Positions 21,901-35,730 of a stretch of DNA of 64,000 nt are shown piece after piece. The notes beneath the pieces were generated by a model that was given only the letters and a program-made list of their open reading frames with translations, made no database searches and was not told where the DNA came from. The stretch is from the NCBI GenBank assembly GCA_031308135.1, contig JAHLJT010000631.1:263952925-264016924 (forward strand), in the 5' to 3' direction. A program made the position numbers and the translations under genes. The stretch is from Acheta domesticus (Eukaryota; Arthropoda; Insecta; Orthoptera; Gryllidae). The first letter of the stretch is position 1, and each line of letters begins with the position of its first letter.

Positions 21901-24900
21901 GACTGCGGGGCCAGGGCTCGTTCCGGCGCGGGCCGTCGAACGCCCCGCCCCATACGCGCGCGTTGTTTGCGGCTCCTTCGCCCCCCGGTGGCTCGCGAAA
22001 AATCCACTAATGACCACCGCAACCAAGGGGCGACGTTCGCGTGCGCCCTCGCTCTTACTTCGCCTATAATATTTGTACTTCATGCACTATATTTATTAAT
22101 TAAACAACCAAAACAAAATAGATTTATAAAATATTATAACTAGTGAAGGGAAGTAAGCCGATATTTGATATATGATAATGAATTTATGTTTGTGGAGAAA
22201 TTTGATATTTTCCTTTTTCCTTATTTTTTTGTCGTGCTGTTGAATTACATAATTCTGTTTACACGTGTAATTGGGAAGTTACTCAGACCAGGTTTCCATG
22301 ATTTTTACTCTTAATTTGCTTGTTAAATGGTCTTTGCCTACAATTGTCCCCCTTACACGCCTCTGAGAGCGACAATTGAACTCTTAGGTCAAAATAAAGT
22401 ACACAAGACTACTGTAAAAATCAGTAGCGAGCTACCTACTGCAAATATTAGATTTAGCGAAACTCAATTACTGTATTTGTCATGAGGATGTGAAATGTTT
22501 TAATTATTGTAAAACTGGACATCTTCATGCACATGTATTACAAATGAATAATTTGAATTGAATTATTTATTGTCAAAAAAAAGTGCGTTATGCTCTGGAA
22601 TCCCTTCCCCACCCTTTAACTCTAAATAGTTGAGTAATGAATAAATTTACCAACAAAGCACGGTTATTAACATTTGAAAATAGATATTTTCACTCCCAAG
22701 TTATAGAAAATTGTTTGCATTGGTAAACAATTTTTAGAATTGAATTGTTAATATTTGTAAGAAAATAGTAACCCATACCCCAGCTGAACCCCTATCACGA
22801 CTAGCAAATTAGAGCTCAACTAAACGTGCGCTTAGTGAAGCTACTTTTATGGATATCCAAAAGCGAAACAAGGGGCCATCTTAGCATTTACTCAATGAAT
22901 CAGGGAAAATGAAGAAAAAAAAACTGATAGAGATGGCAGTCATTGACTCAGAAGCTGAAGTACATTACATGTTGCAGGTTTTGAAGTACATACTTGTTAC
23001 TTATATATGAAGTATTTTTTTAAAAAATGTATAATACTATGTAAACTAATGCATGTTGTTCAAAACGTGTGTAAAATACTACTTTATATATCACTTTAAA
23101 ATATTATTTTTCTTTCTAAAGGTTAGTATAGTCTCTAATTGTATAGAAATAAAACAAAAAATTACAATAAACTTAAATTTCTGTATGGATTTTAATTCTT
23201 TAACGGCAATGTGTTGTAAAGTAACGTGCATGTATTTATATGTGGATTTCTTATAGGGAGATGGTAACACTGACGCCTGATGAATGTAATTTCTTCGACG
23301 TGTGTTGTAATTATAAATATCAGTATTGCATGAAAATATGTTCCCACTATAAAGTCAGTTTTGCAAAAAACTATGGACTCGTAAATAAATAGACAAGGTA
23401 ATGGTAATATCCCAAGGTCAATGAAGAGACGCTTGCAGGAATCACGTAAATGGCATTTCCTTATTACTTGAATAATGTTTTTCTGCAATATAAAAGTCTG
23501 GGTACAATAAGATGACCTTCCCTAGAATAGTATGCCAAGTCGCAGGGGGAAATGTTCATGTTGCAAAATGCACTCAACGTGCTTCATAAAGGCTGAAAGA
23601 ATTTGAAAGAATTCTGAATGCAGAACATAATTAACTTAATTGTGTTTAATTGGTGTTTTATTTAGTTTTCATGTTTATTAATTTATTTTTATTTGAATTT
23701 TTATTTATTACTTTTAGTATTTAGTTTAGTCATTACATTGGTTTTGTTAGTGGAATATTTTAACATTACCACAAGAAGAAATTGTATTTTGCTTAACTTT
23801 AATGTTTGATAACGATTAACTAGCTCCATTTTCCATGAATTCATCTTTTGTGCAGTAGCTGAGCCGTACTAAAGGCATATCAAATATTTTTTCGTATTCT
23901 TCTTACAACATTCTTACAGTTTCATAAACACACGAAGAGAAAACAATCCGGAGAATTTTCGAAGTAGAGGTGATTTTTTAATATTTTGTATATTTAAGAA
24001 TTGAACACATTTAGTATACCTGATACTATAAAACAATACAAAACAGGTATATGAGATTTTTATTTTTTATTTAATTAGTGGGTCTCACCGAGTTATCAAT
24101 AAATGTGGATCAAATGATATCATCAAATCTGACACTTGTACTTCTACAAAATAATTTTAGTACTGTATATGTAAAGCATTAAATTTTTAAGTGAAATTAT
24201 GAGATTTCCTACATACATCAGAAAATACTACATCCATACACACATAAATAAACATAGCCTAACCGAGACCATTTTAATTTCTGAAACGGGTTTAAATCTT
24301 GTTTTCACAGTGAATTTTATTCTGTTATTCCAGAATTTGTAACCCTCTCTCATTCTTATTCTTGAATAATAAGCCCTGAACGTCATTAAGCAAATGTTTT
24401 GAATTACGAATATAGTTTTCCGAATCCTGCATAATACGATGTACTTTTACGTTGTAATATTTCTACTTTTTACTAACTTTTCATTTTGTGCGATATAATA
24501 GCAAGGATTCAGCTGTTAAATAGTATGGTGAAAAGAGAAACTTCTAAACTTCATGTATCCTCTTAAAACAATGCAGATGCCAATTGACTGGTGATGATAT
24601 TACGTGATGATTATATTACAAGTGCATATGATGAATTTTAAGCATGAGATTAAACCAAAAACAACATTTCATGTTTTGATAGATTTAGTGTTTGTTGCTG
24701 GGAGCACACTTTCACAACTTTTTTATGTATCCGAGAGAAACAATAACGAAGCGAACGAGTGGAATTATAAATAGACGTCATAGAAGTCCTTTTGTTGTCG
24801 TTAGTTAAATAATCGGAACCGCAATACTAGTATAACGATAGAGAAGTACGTATTTTCCATAACCTGACCCTTGGGCATCGTGGCATTTTAACAGTAATTG

Positions 24901-27900
24901 TGTACCATTTATTATCTTGGTATTAATTGCTTTTAGCGCAGAGCGGTTCGGAATATTTGGTCATTATAACTGCGCAAGTGGCGCTCCCTCCGGTGCGCCA
25001 ATTCCTCGGGCGCTACGTCTCATTCGACACGGCGCAGTAAAAACACAATGGAAAATAAAACGCTCCGATAGATTCTCGGCTATTCTACTTGAAATGAAAT
25101 ATATAAAGCAAATGTAACATGCCTCTTTCCGGATTGTAGTTTATCTTTTGTGCATTCATTTTGAAAATGTAATTGAAACAGGGTTTCACTCAACCTAAAA
25201 TGTATTGATGTATTTATTTTATTTCATTAACTTCTGATTAAACGTGTAGAAGTAAACCTTTGGATAAACCAGTTTGGTACAACATTTAGTTATATGAGGG
25301 CTAATAAAACTTTACTGCATGCCAGAGACATTAAAGGAAGAAAACCAGTTATATATAATTCACCAAATTAATATATCACTTTATTTTACAATCGAAAAAT
25401 AAACGCAATGGTTGGCACTGATTTTTTGATCTAAGTTTAACAACTTCCTTTGTATTTTCAGTAAGACACAGTCTCAGGCTCGATTCAAGTGAACCACTTT
25501 CAATGCGATTTATGGTGTTTGATTTAATTTATTTGAGATCAGAAAAAGAACTTAAACACTTATGTACTGCGAAACAGTGATAACACTTGCAGCTAGAATT
25601 TAAGCAGTTAGAGGAAACGTTCTTTAGAAATCAGTTTTCAGAAATATTCAAGGAAATTACACATTTCAGTCTGGTGGAATGGTTGTCTATGAAGATCTCA
25701 ATTTTCTTTTTTACGTCGCAGGGTACCTCACTCCAATTTCCATGCAGTTGTTTAACAATTTAAGTTTTGGGATGAGGGAGACAAAATCCTGAAGTGGCTG
25801 ATTATTCATCTTCTTTTTATTGTTATTGGAAGAAAAGAAGTAATCATGGTACATTACTTTTTCAAATGTTTAATTAATATTTTTTTTATTCAATAAGAAG
25901 GGTAAGTAGCAACAAAATGAATAAAGAGGGCCACATGCTCCCGGGCCATTGGTTGAACCAACTAGGATAGACTGTGTGATTATGGAGGCAGGAGGGATCT
26001 TGGAGAATCCCATTATGTCTAAAGAATGAGACGGAATGACCTTCCATCTGTAAATTCATCTCTCATACTGAAATTGAAATGCCTGTGATTTAAAAATAAC
26101 CGTCATTTTGTAAGACAAGGTTATTTGCATGGTATAAAAATCTATTTAGTTTTTTTTGCAATTTTCGTCTGAATATTTGTCATCGTAATTTCTGGAATGG
26201 ATAAATCTATTGTGATGGTCCTTTCTCTTGAACGGAGAGTATATGAGTATTTAATCAGATGTAATTTAGATTACTTTTCTTCAACTCTTCTTCTATGTAA
26301 ATCCGAATGGAATTAATGACTATTACAGTTAAATTATTCTAAAAGAAATAGCCAATTTCAATGCTTTTTAAGACATAGATCGTGTATATTTATGTACATG
26401 AACTTAATTGTAATATAAAGTTTCTTGAATAACTTTGATGGCTGGGTGTCAATATGAAGCGATAATCCAATTTAATTTTTGTTACAGGAATCTTGCCGGG
26501 AATATGCAATTCGCAATGTACCTAATATTCACAGTTGTCCCCAGAAAAAATGATTGTAACGACGACAGTAGGATAAGAGGGGGAGGGACATGGTTGGGGG
26601 GGGGCTGAGGAGACAGCGCGGGATGGGGGATGGGGATAGGTGACCCGGAGCGGAGAAGGGTGAAGCGGGGCGGGGATACACCAGCGATATAATTAATAGA
26701 TAATGGGAATTAATGAATAACTGCGTGTGAGTGGAGGATTTCAGCAAGAAATTCAATAAAGGTTTAGGAATACTATTTCATTTGATTCCCCAAACAATTC
26801 CGTTTATTAGACTCTTGACAGCTGAGAAATGGTAGCTATTTTAGATTACTTTCGATTACAGTAGAAAGTAGAGTAATTATAGCTTCTCTAAACGTAGTGG
26901 AGAAACGTGCTTAGTAGTTTACAGTATATTTAATACAATTGGACCATGCTGCCGATAAACGTGACAAACACATCTGAGAAAGTCGTGAAGTGTCAGATCT
27001 TGAAATTATGCTCTATCGACTTAGGACGGACGAACTGTGCATGTCGTGCGTTGTTCCTTTACGCAGCCAGAAAGATTCAAGTAATAACAGAGAATATCTC
27101 GTTTTTCAAACAACAAAACTAACTAACCATTTTTGTTAACAATTTAGCCATAAAACATTTAATCCATTTAACCTAATTAACCATTTAAGACATTTCATAA
27201 AATTTTTAGTAAATAGGAATAAATGCCAAACAAAGAGAGACAAAATACGACTCGATCAACTAAATCGACAATTTCGTCCGGCTAGCCATTTTTTAATGAA
27301 ACGTGCTCTGAGACAGGGAGAACGGGCTCTAAGTCTTGATGTTCAACTGAAAATACCACTATACTCGTTTTGTCCTGTTCTTCTGTGACCCTTAAACTGT
27401 AGAAAAGTGGTTAATACAAATACAGTTTGATGATATTAATATCAAATAAATGAAGCAAGATCGACGTTTCAGGATTGTGCCGCTACTAATTTAATTTCTT
27501 TGACATTAAAATATGTTCCCAACATGAACATTCATCATCTCTCAGTTTCAAAATAATTTCAACAACACGAAGTTGCACCAAAGTAAAACAGTAAAATAAT
27601 GCATCGTATGATAACGATAGAAAGTGAAGATCCAGGGAGGGGGGGACATGAGTGTAATGCCCCCCCCGAAGGCCTAGAGATTTTACCTTTCTTTACTTGG
27701 CAAAATTGATTTAAATATTTATGTTCGAACTATGTAATTATTTAAACAATAATATTGTACAGTATTATATCTACAGTATAAAATAATATACAACACAATA
27801 AAAAATATCTTATATATTATTTCTCAAAGGGATGTTTGGTCTTTTCAATAAATTGGGCGACATACGAAACCGATCTGTATAAAGAAGCAATGGATTGAAA

Positions 27901-28290
27901 AATCGTGTTTCTTTTCACCTGCACATGTGACATTCGAATTGAAAAAGAGCGTTAAAAATACCTAAATATTAAAAAAAGTAGTAATTCGGGATCTGTAATA
28001 TCTGATTGCCGCGCGATCTATCGGAAGAAAATTACACTCGGACGGTGGCGGGAAATGCAATCTCAAGCATTTTTGTTTGTTTCAATTTAGTGTAGATTGT
28101 GTAAGCACGTGAACGTGATTTTCTACATTGAATAGAAATCTTGAAATATGAGAGGTTAGTGATCTTAGTGAGGTTAGGTTGTTTATAATGCTGGAATACA
28201 AAAAAAGAATTTAAGCAGAAAACAGTTTGGTTATTTGACTAACCGTGCGATTTAATCGCACGGGATCTCACTAGTGTCTATTATTTAACA
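21901..28290. other. Long AT-rich tract, no gene seen
   Basis: About 6.4 kb without a recognisable gene, RNA or mobile element. The first ~170 bp remain GC-rich; a small GC-richer patch lies at 24930-25060 and a G-rich run near 26575-26680. Open frames are short and featureless. It is presumably intron or intergenic DNA. Confidence 0.5.
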
Positions 28291-28770
28291 AAAACCTACA
28301 ATGCCCCCCTCCTCCAATGATCGGCTGGATCCGCCCATGGTCGGCTACCTGCGGCGCCGTTGCAGCTCGTTTCCCCCCGCGCCTCGGCTCTTTAGTGAGG
28401 CTCCGCAGTCGGTACGGAGTGTATCGCGGGTTGCGTCGCTGCGCCTTGGCGCCGGAACCTCATCTTGCGGCGGGAGCGCTATTACCTCCGGTAACGCGTT
28501 TAGCGTCCTGCGAGGCGCCTCCGGAATTCGCTTATTTCCTGCGTCAGACGATAGCGGCGCCCCTTCCCCTTCCCCTTCCCCTAACGACGCTCGCCCTCGC
28601 GAGGATTTTATTTCCCGCACTCATCTCCTCGCGTGAAATTAGCGTCTGCGTGGTGCAACTTGTCGCGTTTTGTTACTCTAACTTGTTAAAACGGTCATGT
28701 TTCGGTGCGCAACGAGTTTCGCGTCGTATTTCCGCTATTTGCGAATTGTTTTAACTCTGGACCTTCTAAA
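28290..28770. other. CpG-rich island, function unknown
   Basis: A CpG-dense island of about 480 bp within AT-rich DNA. Two plus-strand frames are open for 111 and 145 codons, but neither shows a known domain and the minus strand is open as well. It could be a promoter-proximal exon or a decayed repeat; I cannot decide from the sequence. Confidence 0.35.
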
Positions 28771-31408
28771 TAAATTTTAGATCTTATCTAAGCGGTTTCC
28801 GAATTCATTAAAAGACAATTCATTAAAAGTTCGGGGGATGGAAATATTAACAACACTGCACATAGTTTGTGCACGGTGGATGTATATTATTAGCATGGCA
28901 GTAGTAGGAACTAGAGTTCTTGATTTAGCAAAGTAAATATTAGTCTGATTAATTTTTCTCAATATTTTTCGCGTATTAAATGACTCAGTCGCTTTCATTT
29001 CGTGTGTATTTCATTCATTCACGCATTTAGAACCATGGGAAATCATTTAGAGGTTATTTTAATTTCTACGATTTATTTTTTAGTCTATTAAGTTTTTTTA
29101 ATTAGCTAGTTATGACCTCTAATAATACATGAAATTTAAAATGTGAAGTGTAAGATTTGCCAAGGATCTTGTAATATCATTTAATTCGAAAACGGTGGCA
29201 CTGGAGGTTTTGCTTGAGAATAGAAGATTCAATAATAAATAAATTCTTTCTTGATGATATTGATGATGAATAATTTTCAATTTAATTCACTAAGTCGGGA
29301 TGATTTGAAACACCTGCTATATTCTGGCGACACCTGGGTAAAAAATTCAATCGACTATAAAGGGAAGAAGAAGGCTGTGAGTAGTTCATGCAGTGAAATA
29401 AGGAGGCTGTGAGTAGTGACGGAAATATTTAGCGAAACGTCGCTACATCACCAAAAGGTTTTCGACGTCGATGAAAACATTGACAAAAACATCAATGTTT
29501 AAAAAAATCAATGTTTTAAAAATGATGAAATTCGAATTTCGAAGTGAAATTTTCTGGTTCTAATGTGATACATAACACACCAATATTAGCTTATAGTATA
29601 AAGAATATTTTGTCTACAATTTGACCGCCATATTAATTTTCTAATCAAAGTTCTATGTAGTTAAGGGTTAAATGGCAATTTAACGATATTATTGCGTACA
29701 AGTTTGCAAATAGCAAACGGTATTGTGCCGTCTGTGGATCGAAAATACTGACAGTTGTCAATGCTGATGATTGCAAACAATTCAGAAATAAAATAGATAC
29801 GGGAAATTTTATTTATATCATTAGATTTTTTTAAAACATTGATGTGTCTTCACAAGTATATCTGAAGAAAACATCAAAAGCAAAACATTGATGTTATAAT
29901 ATGCTGGAAAATATAGTTTCTGCTCGAAAATATCGATGCTTTAAAAACGTGGATGTTTTTTCAAATCTCTTAGTTGTGAAAGACATTTCGGCACCGACAT
30001 CAAGAAGTTTATCCTACGCCTCCCTAGGGAGATTGAAAATGATAGCAAATACGTCGAAAAATGGTTCACATAGTATATACAAACATATCTCTGTTATTTT
30101 TTTGGCAAAATTAAATGATTAAAATACAAAAAGACTGTATTCTTACTTTTCGGACGTACTTTATATCTTTAATTTTTGCTGCACCACGCTCTTAACATTT
30201 TATCTGCTAAATTCTTTACCGTGTGCATCACCAATTGACCTCGCGAACACTGAAGCAGGTTAGTTTATTTCCTCAATTCAGAACTCAGCGATTGAGTAAA
30301 ACGTGTTTACTGAAATGAATCCTTCAATCGAGCGGATGAATAGCGAAAATGGACTTTCTCCATTAGCATCTTCCGATTTAAAAAAAGGGGATGAAATTAT
30401 CAGTCTTGCCGGAATACGTGAACGCCCATAAATGCAATGAATGTTTACTATTTGATGGGAAATATATTTTCAAAAATAGTAAAAAATATATGTATTGGTG
30501 ATGGTAATAGTGATGAAAGTACATTTAGTGAAGATTGTATTTGAAAATATTACTCTAATTTTAATTGTAATTTTTCTAAAAGCCAGAATGAATTTCTAAA
30601 ATTTCTATTTCTAATTTCTAAAATTCTGTGATAATAGAAACAAATTTTTGCTGTAGCACTGTTCAGTTTTTTGATAAAATTTTAGCAGAATAACTGAATG
30701 TAATTACGAATAACGGCGATTTTTTAATTTTTTTCTGATATTTTATCATAATAACGATGATTTAAGATATTATAACTTTCTTACCGGGCGCACAGGACAT
30801 GTATAACAATTGATAATTGACCATCACGCAGATAAAAATGCGAAAAATTCTTGTATTGTACTTCACTAATAGTTCATGCCTTTCTGTGTAGGTTTTCCCA
30901 AATGCAGGAGAATCTCTGTGGAAGAGAGCCAATTAATTTTAAAGCAGTTCAAAAGCTAGTGTGGAATAGAGGCATTTATAAATATTTTAATTTCATAGTC
31001 AGTTAAAATCCTGATATTTAAATAAAACATCGTGCTGACTTTGCTCCTTCAGCAAGTTTGATACCGTCCATATTCATGACACAGTCAAGGCATGGGCATT
31101 CCTTTGATCCACTCAGTCTCTAGGGAATTACATGTGGTTGCCTTCTCCTACCTGCTCAGAGACAAAGTATCTCGTTTATTCTAACATGCACGTGGAGTGA
31201 GTGGGTTTAGTCCTGGGAGCACGTTAGCAGAGTGCAAGAGAAGCGGGGTTGCAGGGACGCTGAGAGCACGGCGCGAGGCGGTGGAGGGACGGAAAGAGGG
31301 AATGCGGGGTACGGGAGAGAGCGTGGCGAGGAGGGAGCGGGGGTCGCGGGAGAAAAGTAGTGCGGGGACGTGGAAGGGATGCTCGTGGTGAAGGACTCGT
31401 GAGTCGCC
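28771..31408. other. AT-rich sequence, no gene seen
   Basis: No gene is recognised. Repeated AACATTGATGTT-type words, some inverted, cluster at 29470-29960 and may mark the ends of a small non-autonomous element (see findings). Confidence 0.45.
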
Positions 31409-32740
31409 GGATGGCAGGGATGAGGGATGGCGGGGGTGAGGCATGGGGGTGAGTGATGGCGGGGGTGAGGGCTGGCGGGGGTGAGGGCTGGTGAGGGTGA
31501 GGGCTGGCGGGGGTGAGGCATGGGGGTGAGTGATGGCGGGGGTGAGGGCTGGCGGGGGTGAGGGCTGGTGAGGGTGAGGGCTGGCGGGGGTGAGGCATGG
31601 CGGGGGTGAGGGATGGCGGGGGTGAGGGATGGCGGGGGTGAGGGATGGCGGGGGTGAGGCATGGGGTGAGGCATGGAGGGGGTGAGGGATGGCGGGGGTG
31701 AGGGATGGCGGGGCTGAGGGATGGCGGGGGTGAGGGATGGCGGGGGTGAGGGATGGCGGGGATGAGGGATGGCGGGGGGTGAGGCGCGGGGGTGAGGCAT
31801 GGGGGTGAGGGATGGCGGGGGTGAGGGATGGCGGGGGTGAGGGATGGCGGGGGTGAGGGATGGTGGGGGTGAGGGATGGCGGGGGTGAGGGATGGCGGGG
31901 GTGAGGCATGGGGTGAGGCATGGCGGGGGTGAGGGATGGCGGGGGTGAGGGATGGCGGGGGTGGGGGATGGCGGGGGTGAGGGATGGCGGGGCTGAGGGA
32001 TGGCGGCGGTGAGGGATGGCGGGGGTGAGAGATGGCGGGAGTGAGGGATGGCGGGGGTGAGGCATGGGGGTGAGTGATGGCGGGGGTGAGGGCTGGTGAG
32101 GGTGAGGGCTGGCGGGGGTGAGGCATGGCGGGGGTGAGGGATGGCGGGGGTGAGGCATGGGGGTGAGGGATGGCGGGGGGTGAGGGATGGCGGGGGTGAG
32201 GGATGGCGGGGGTGAGGGATGGCGGGGGTGAGGCATGGGGTGAGGCATGGCGGGGGTGAGGGATGGCGGGGGTGAGGGATGGCGGGGGTGAGGGATGGCG
32301 GGGGTGAGGGATGGCGGGGGTGAGGGATGGCGGGGATGAGGGATGGCGGGGGTGAGGCGCGGGGGTGAGGCATGGGGTGAGGGATGGCGGGGGTGAGGGA
32401 TGGCGGGGGTGAGGGATGGCGGGGGTGAGGGATGGCGGGGGTGAGGGATGGCGGGGGTGAGGGATGGCGGGGGTGAGGGATGGCGGGGGTGAGGGATGGC
32501 GGGGGTGAGGGATGGCGGGGGTGAGGGATGGCGGGGGTGAGGGATGGCGGGGGTTGAGGGATGGCGGGGGTGAGGGATGGCGGGGGTGAGGGATGGCGGG
32601 GGTGAGGGATGGCGGGGGTGAGGGATGGCGGGGGTGAGGGATGGCGGGGGTGAGGGATGGCGGGGGTGAGGGATGGCGGGGGTGAGGGATGGCGGGGGTG
32701 AGGGATGGCGGGGGTGAGGGATGACGGGAGTGAGAGATGG
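31409..32740. repeat. 16 bp G-rich minisatellite
   Basis: About 80 tandem copies of the 16 bp unit GGATGGCGGGGGTGAG cover 1.3 kb, nearly identical from 32380 to 32700 and more varied before 32350, where GGCATGGGGTGA-type and GGGCTGGTGAGG variants intermix. Degenerate units trail to about 32780. The unit has no stop in any minus-strand frame and 16 is not a multiple of three, so all three frames read the same 16-residue Pro/His-rich repeat, producing long artefactual open frames (up to 652 codons). Runs of five G suggest G-quadruplex potential. Confidence 0.97.
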
Positions 32741-33420
32741 CGAGGACGGTGTATGGCGGGGACGGTGGATGGCGGGGACGAAGAGATGGTGGGTGTAGGG
32801 AAGAGCGAGACCCGAGGGGTGGAGCGGGGACGCAGAAGGGGGGCTTGTAGTGAGGACTCGAGAGTGGCAGGGATGGCGGGGATGAGGGAATGGTGGGTGG
32901 AGCGGAGGTTCGCGGCGCGGGCGGCGGGGGGCGTGGCCGCGAGGGCAGCGCGGGGCCCGGCGGCGGGCCCCGGGGCCTTGTAAGGCAAGCGGCAGCGGGC
33001 TGCGCGCCGATGTAGCGGCGCGAGGGCAGCTTAGAGGGCAGGCGGCCGCTGCGCCGCTCTGAGGTCGTAGGGCCGGCGCGCTGCGGGCGCCCGGGCGCGC
33101 TCGTACTTCAGCCGTAATCGGCTTGCGCGAGGTCGCCACTCCAGTCCAGCTGCGAGCCGCGGACCTTCCGGCTGACCACAGCGCTGCCCCCGGGGCCCCG
33201 CGTTACCGCACTCCCGCTCCCTTCCGCCTGCACCTGCAACCCTGGCCCATGGAAGGATGGGCCTGCAAACTTTCGTGATTGGGCGGGCTGGACTCGCGTG
33301 GTACCCCGTGTCCAACATACTTTATGTAGTTCATGCTGCAATATTGCACTCCTCTCTTACAGATCTTGCTTGAATTTGAAAATGGTAATGGCAACGAAAT
33401 ATTACAAATAGACAAAAACG
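32741..33420. other. GC-rich region flanking the minisatellite
   Basis: GC- and CpG-rich to about 33250. A plus-strand frame open from about 33114 to the TAG at 33412 includes a Cys pattern described in the findings; I do not call a gene here. Confidence 0.35.
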
Positions 33421-34590
33421 CAATGAGAAGTGCAATAGCGAAGAAGCACTTACGTAAACGAGTACAGGACAATACCGTCAGTACAGTATAGACAGTACTC
33501 TACATCAAACCGCAGCACGTTGGTATATGACAGGTCAATGCAACCGAAATTATTCTTTTACACGGAAATTAATTAATTTTTTTGGAATGAACTCGATTTT
33601 CGTTGTTACATTGGATTTTTTTTGTAGCTGCCGCGAACTTTCGAGTCGAGGCAGGTACGGCCCTTCAGCTTTATCGATCTGGGATTTCCAAACCGACTTT
33701 GTACGTTTTGATGTGAAATTGTTAGAATGCAATTTCTGTTTTCAAATTTCTGTAGGATTTACTAAAACAGATTCCATGATTCCGGAAAATACCGGAAGGC
33801 ATTGCCCTACACATTAAATTTTGACCGTGTCGAGGTGTAAGCGAATTGCGTCGTTTCTGAACATGTACGTACACGTGGTGCATGTGTAAACGATTTACAT
33901 CAGCGTTTCCAAAACCGAAGTTGCTGTGGAACCGCCATTAGACTTGTCATGGACCACAGAATATTTGTAGTATCGAGTTTGTTTTTAAAATAGACAAGTT
34001 AAACAAAAATATGTAGTATTTTTCTTGGAAAAGTGTATTCATATAAATGAAAAAATATATTTTATTGAACTTCGAGGTTGCACGGCATACGTATCGTCGT
34101 GGATGTACATATCGTTAGTTAGTAGCTGCGGTCAAGCATATGTCACGCTTAGCTAGAATATTAGCTGCGGTCACGCATACATATCGTAAGAACAAAAACG
34201 ACCGAATTCCCTGCTTTGTTTCAGAGGGTTAGCTACATTGTGGAAATATTTTGCTATATTTCGAAACTACTCTGAAAAAAATGTATATATTTATAAAATC
34301 TATTTTATATTAATGAATATAGGTTTTCATTTAAATTCATCACGATTCTGTTTCAAACTTTTTTACACCTTTATGCTATTTAGAAGTTGCAGAGCCTTTC
34401 GTGATTCTGAATCCTACAAAAAATCCAAAATAAGACTATTTTGACAAATAAATTGTTGCCATTCCCACAATAATCCTGCAAACACTCGTTCCACCCGTTC
34501 TTTGTCCAGAAAATAACAACTTATTGCCACGTCCTCTGGTGTCTACATTTCTTCCGGAATCTGCCCTCCTCCATCAAGATTAGCGTGTTC
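33421..34590. other. AT-rich sequence, no gene seen
   Basis: Nothing identifiable. Short open frames only. A locally repeated pair of GTAGCTGCGGTCA/TTAGCTGCGGTCA words lies at 34120-34180. Confidence 0.5.
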
Positions 34591-35390
34591 AGCTCTGAGC
34601 GTTGCCCGGGCGCCATAATCTCTCCCACCTTCTTCCCATTGTCGCGTTCGCCTCGCGGACAGCGTCTCCCTCGCCGACCGCCACATCCTCCTCCAGCAGC
34701 TCGCGTCAGGGCCAGGGCCTTTTAAATCCCATACAACGTGGTGAAGACCATTACAGTGGCGCGCTCTCCTGTAGCACCTTCTTACAGGAACTAAAATACG
34801 ATCAGCTGCTAACGATACTTCAAACGTGCGTGGCTGTTGCGTGGATTCGCGAGACGCAGGCAGGCGCGTAATGTTACAAAAAATAGCATGGACGTTCGCG
34901 CTTTCTTCAAAGGTTTCTTATATTGCGAATAATTCAACATTTAGAAGACACTTTTCGTATTTCTCAGAAATCAGTCAATTTTCATGTGCGGAGGTGGACG
35001 AGCAGCTGCACCTGGCGACACCAGCGCCTCCTACAGTAGCATCCTCGAGCTTTGTCTCTGTTTTTGATGGAGAGTTGCGAGGCCCTGGCTCCGCAGCTGC
35101 TCGCGCTGTGAGCTGGGGCTCTTCCGGCAGATGGCGCTGGCGCGGCGGAGGTCGGGGTCACGGCCGCGCAGGCGCCATGGGCGAGGGGCCGAGGATCGCC
35201 GCATGAATTTCGCACGCGCGGCCCGTGTCGCCTCGTTATTTTTCAAACGCGCGCTGCTCTCGCCGCCCCGACCGACGCCCAACTTCCCCGAACTGCGCCG
35301 GCTGGCGGCGGTGGCGGCGGCGGTGGTGGCGATGGTGACTGTGAAGAGGCGAAGGCGGTGACGGAGTCAGCCGTGGCGCCGGTGTAGGAA
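34591..35390. other. GC-rich region, function unknown
   Basis: CpG-rich in two patches (34600-34780 and 34985-35350). A plus-strand frame (34826-35206) is open for 126 codons and a minus-strand frame overlaps it. No domain is recognised and the GGC-rich end is low complexity. It could be a first exon or promoter region; unproven. Confidence 0.3.
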
Positions 35391-35404
35391 ACAGTGATAG
35401 AATG

Positions 35405-35730
35405 ATAGATGCGTTGTGGTGGATTCCTGGGTGTCACAGTACGCGTGTGAGACTGTTATTCCCAGGTTTGCGGGTTTAAATCCGTGTATTGTAAAGGCGG
35501 AAAAAAAATCCTTCGCACGCCGGCCTTCCGAGGGAAAGTATGTTGTTGTGTATTTACGTACACGTAAAAGGTCCTCTGAGCAAAATTCGAATCGCCTGTT
35601 TCATTGCCAGAGCGATACCATCTTTCTTCGTTACATGGTGAAAGGAGCGTAGAAAAATATGTGTGATGAAACTGAAGAGCGGGGCTGATGGCCTGTGAGT
35701 TTCGCCACTTTAAATAACGCATCATTGAAT
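35405..35730 (+). mobile_element. SINE-C copy (tRNA-derived)
   Basis: The tRNA-like head holds a B-box-like GGGTTTAAATCCG near 35472-35483. The body shares with 48875-49210 a GGCGGAAAAAAAATCCTT block, a CTTCCGAGGG block, a CTCTGAGC..AATTCGAATCGCCTGTTTC block, a TACCATCTTTCTTCG block and GGTGAAAGGAGCGTAG. It ends near TTGAATTGAATTGAG, a short tandem tail. Confidence 0.85.

Noticed and set aside
31409..32740. CRISPR-like repeat array
   Set aside because: Units are contiguous 16 bp repeats with no spacers, in a eukaryotic genome.
33060..33130. Potassium-channel-like RRPYDLR stretch on the minus strand
   Set aside because: Only about six residues match and the following sequence does not continue the family pattern.
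31181..33139. 652-codon and other long minus-strand open frames
   Set aside because: They lie in a 16 bp minisatellite without stops; all three frames read the same repeat. No start context, domain or non-repeat core.
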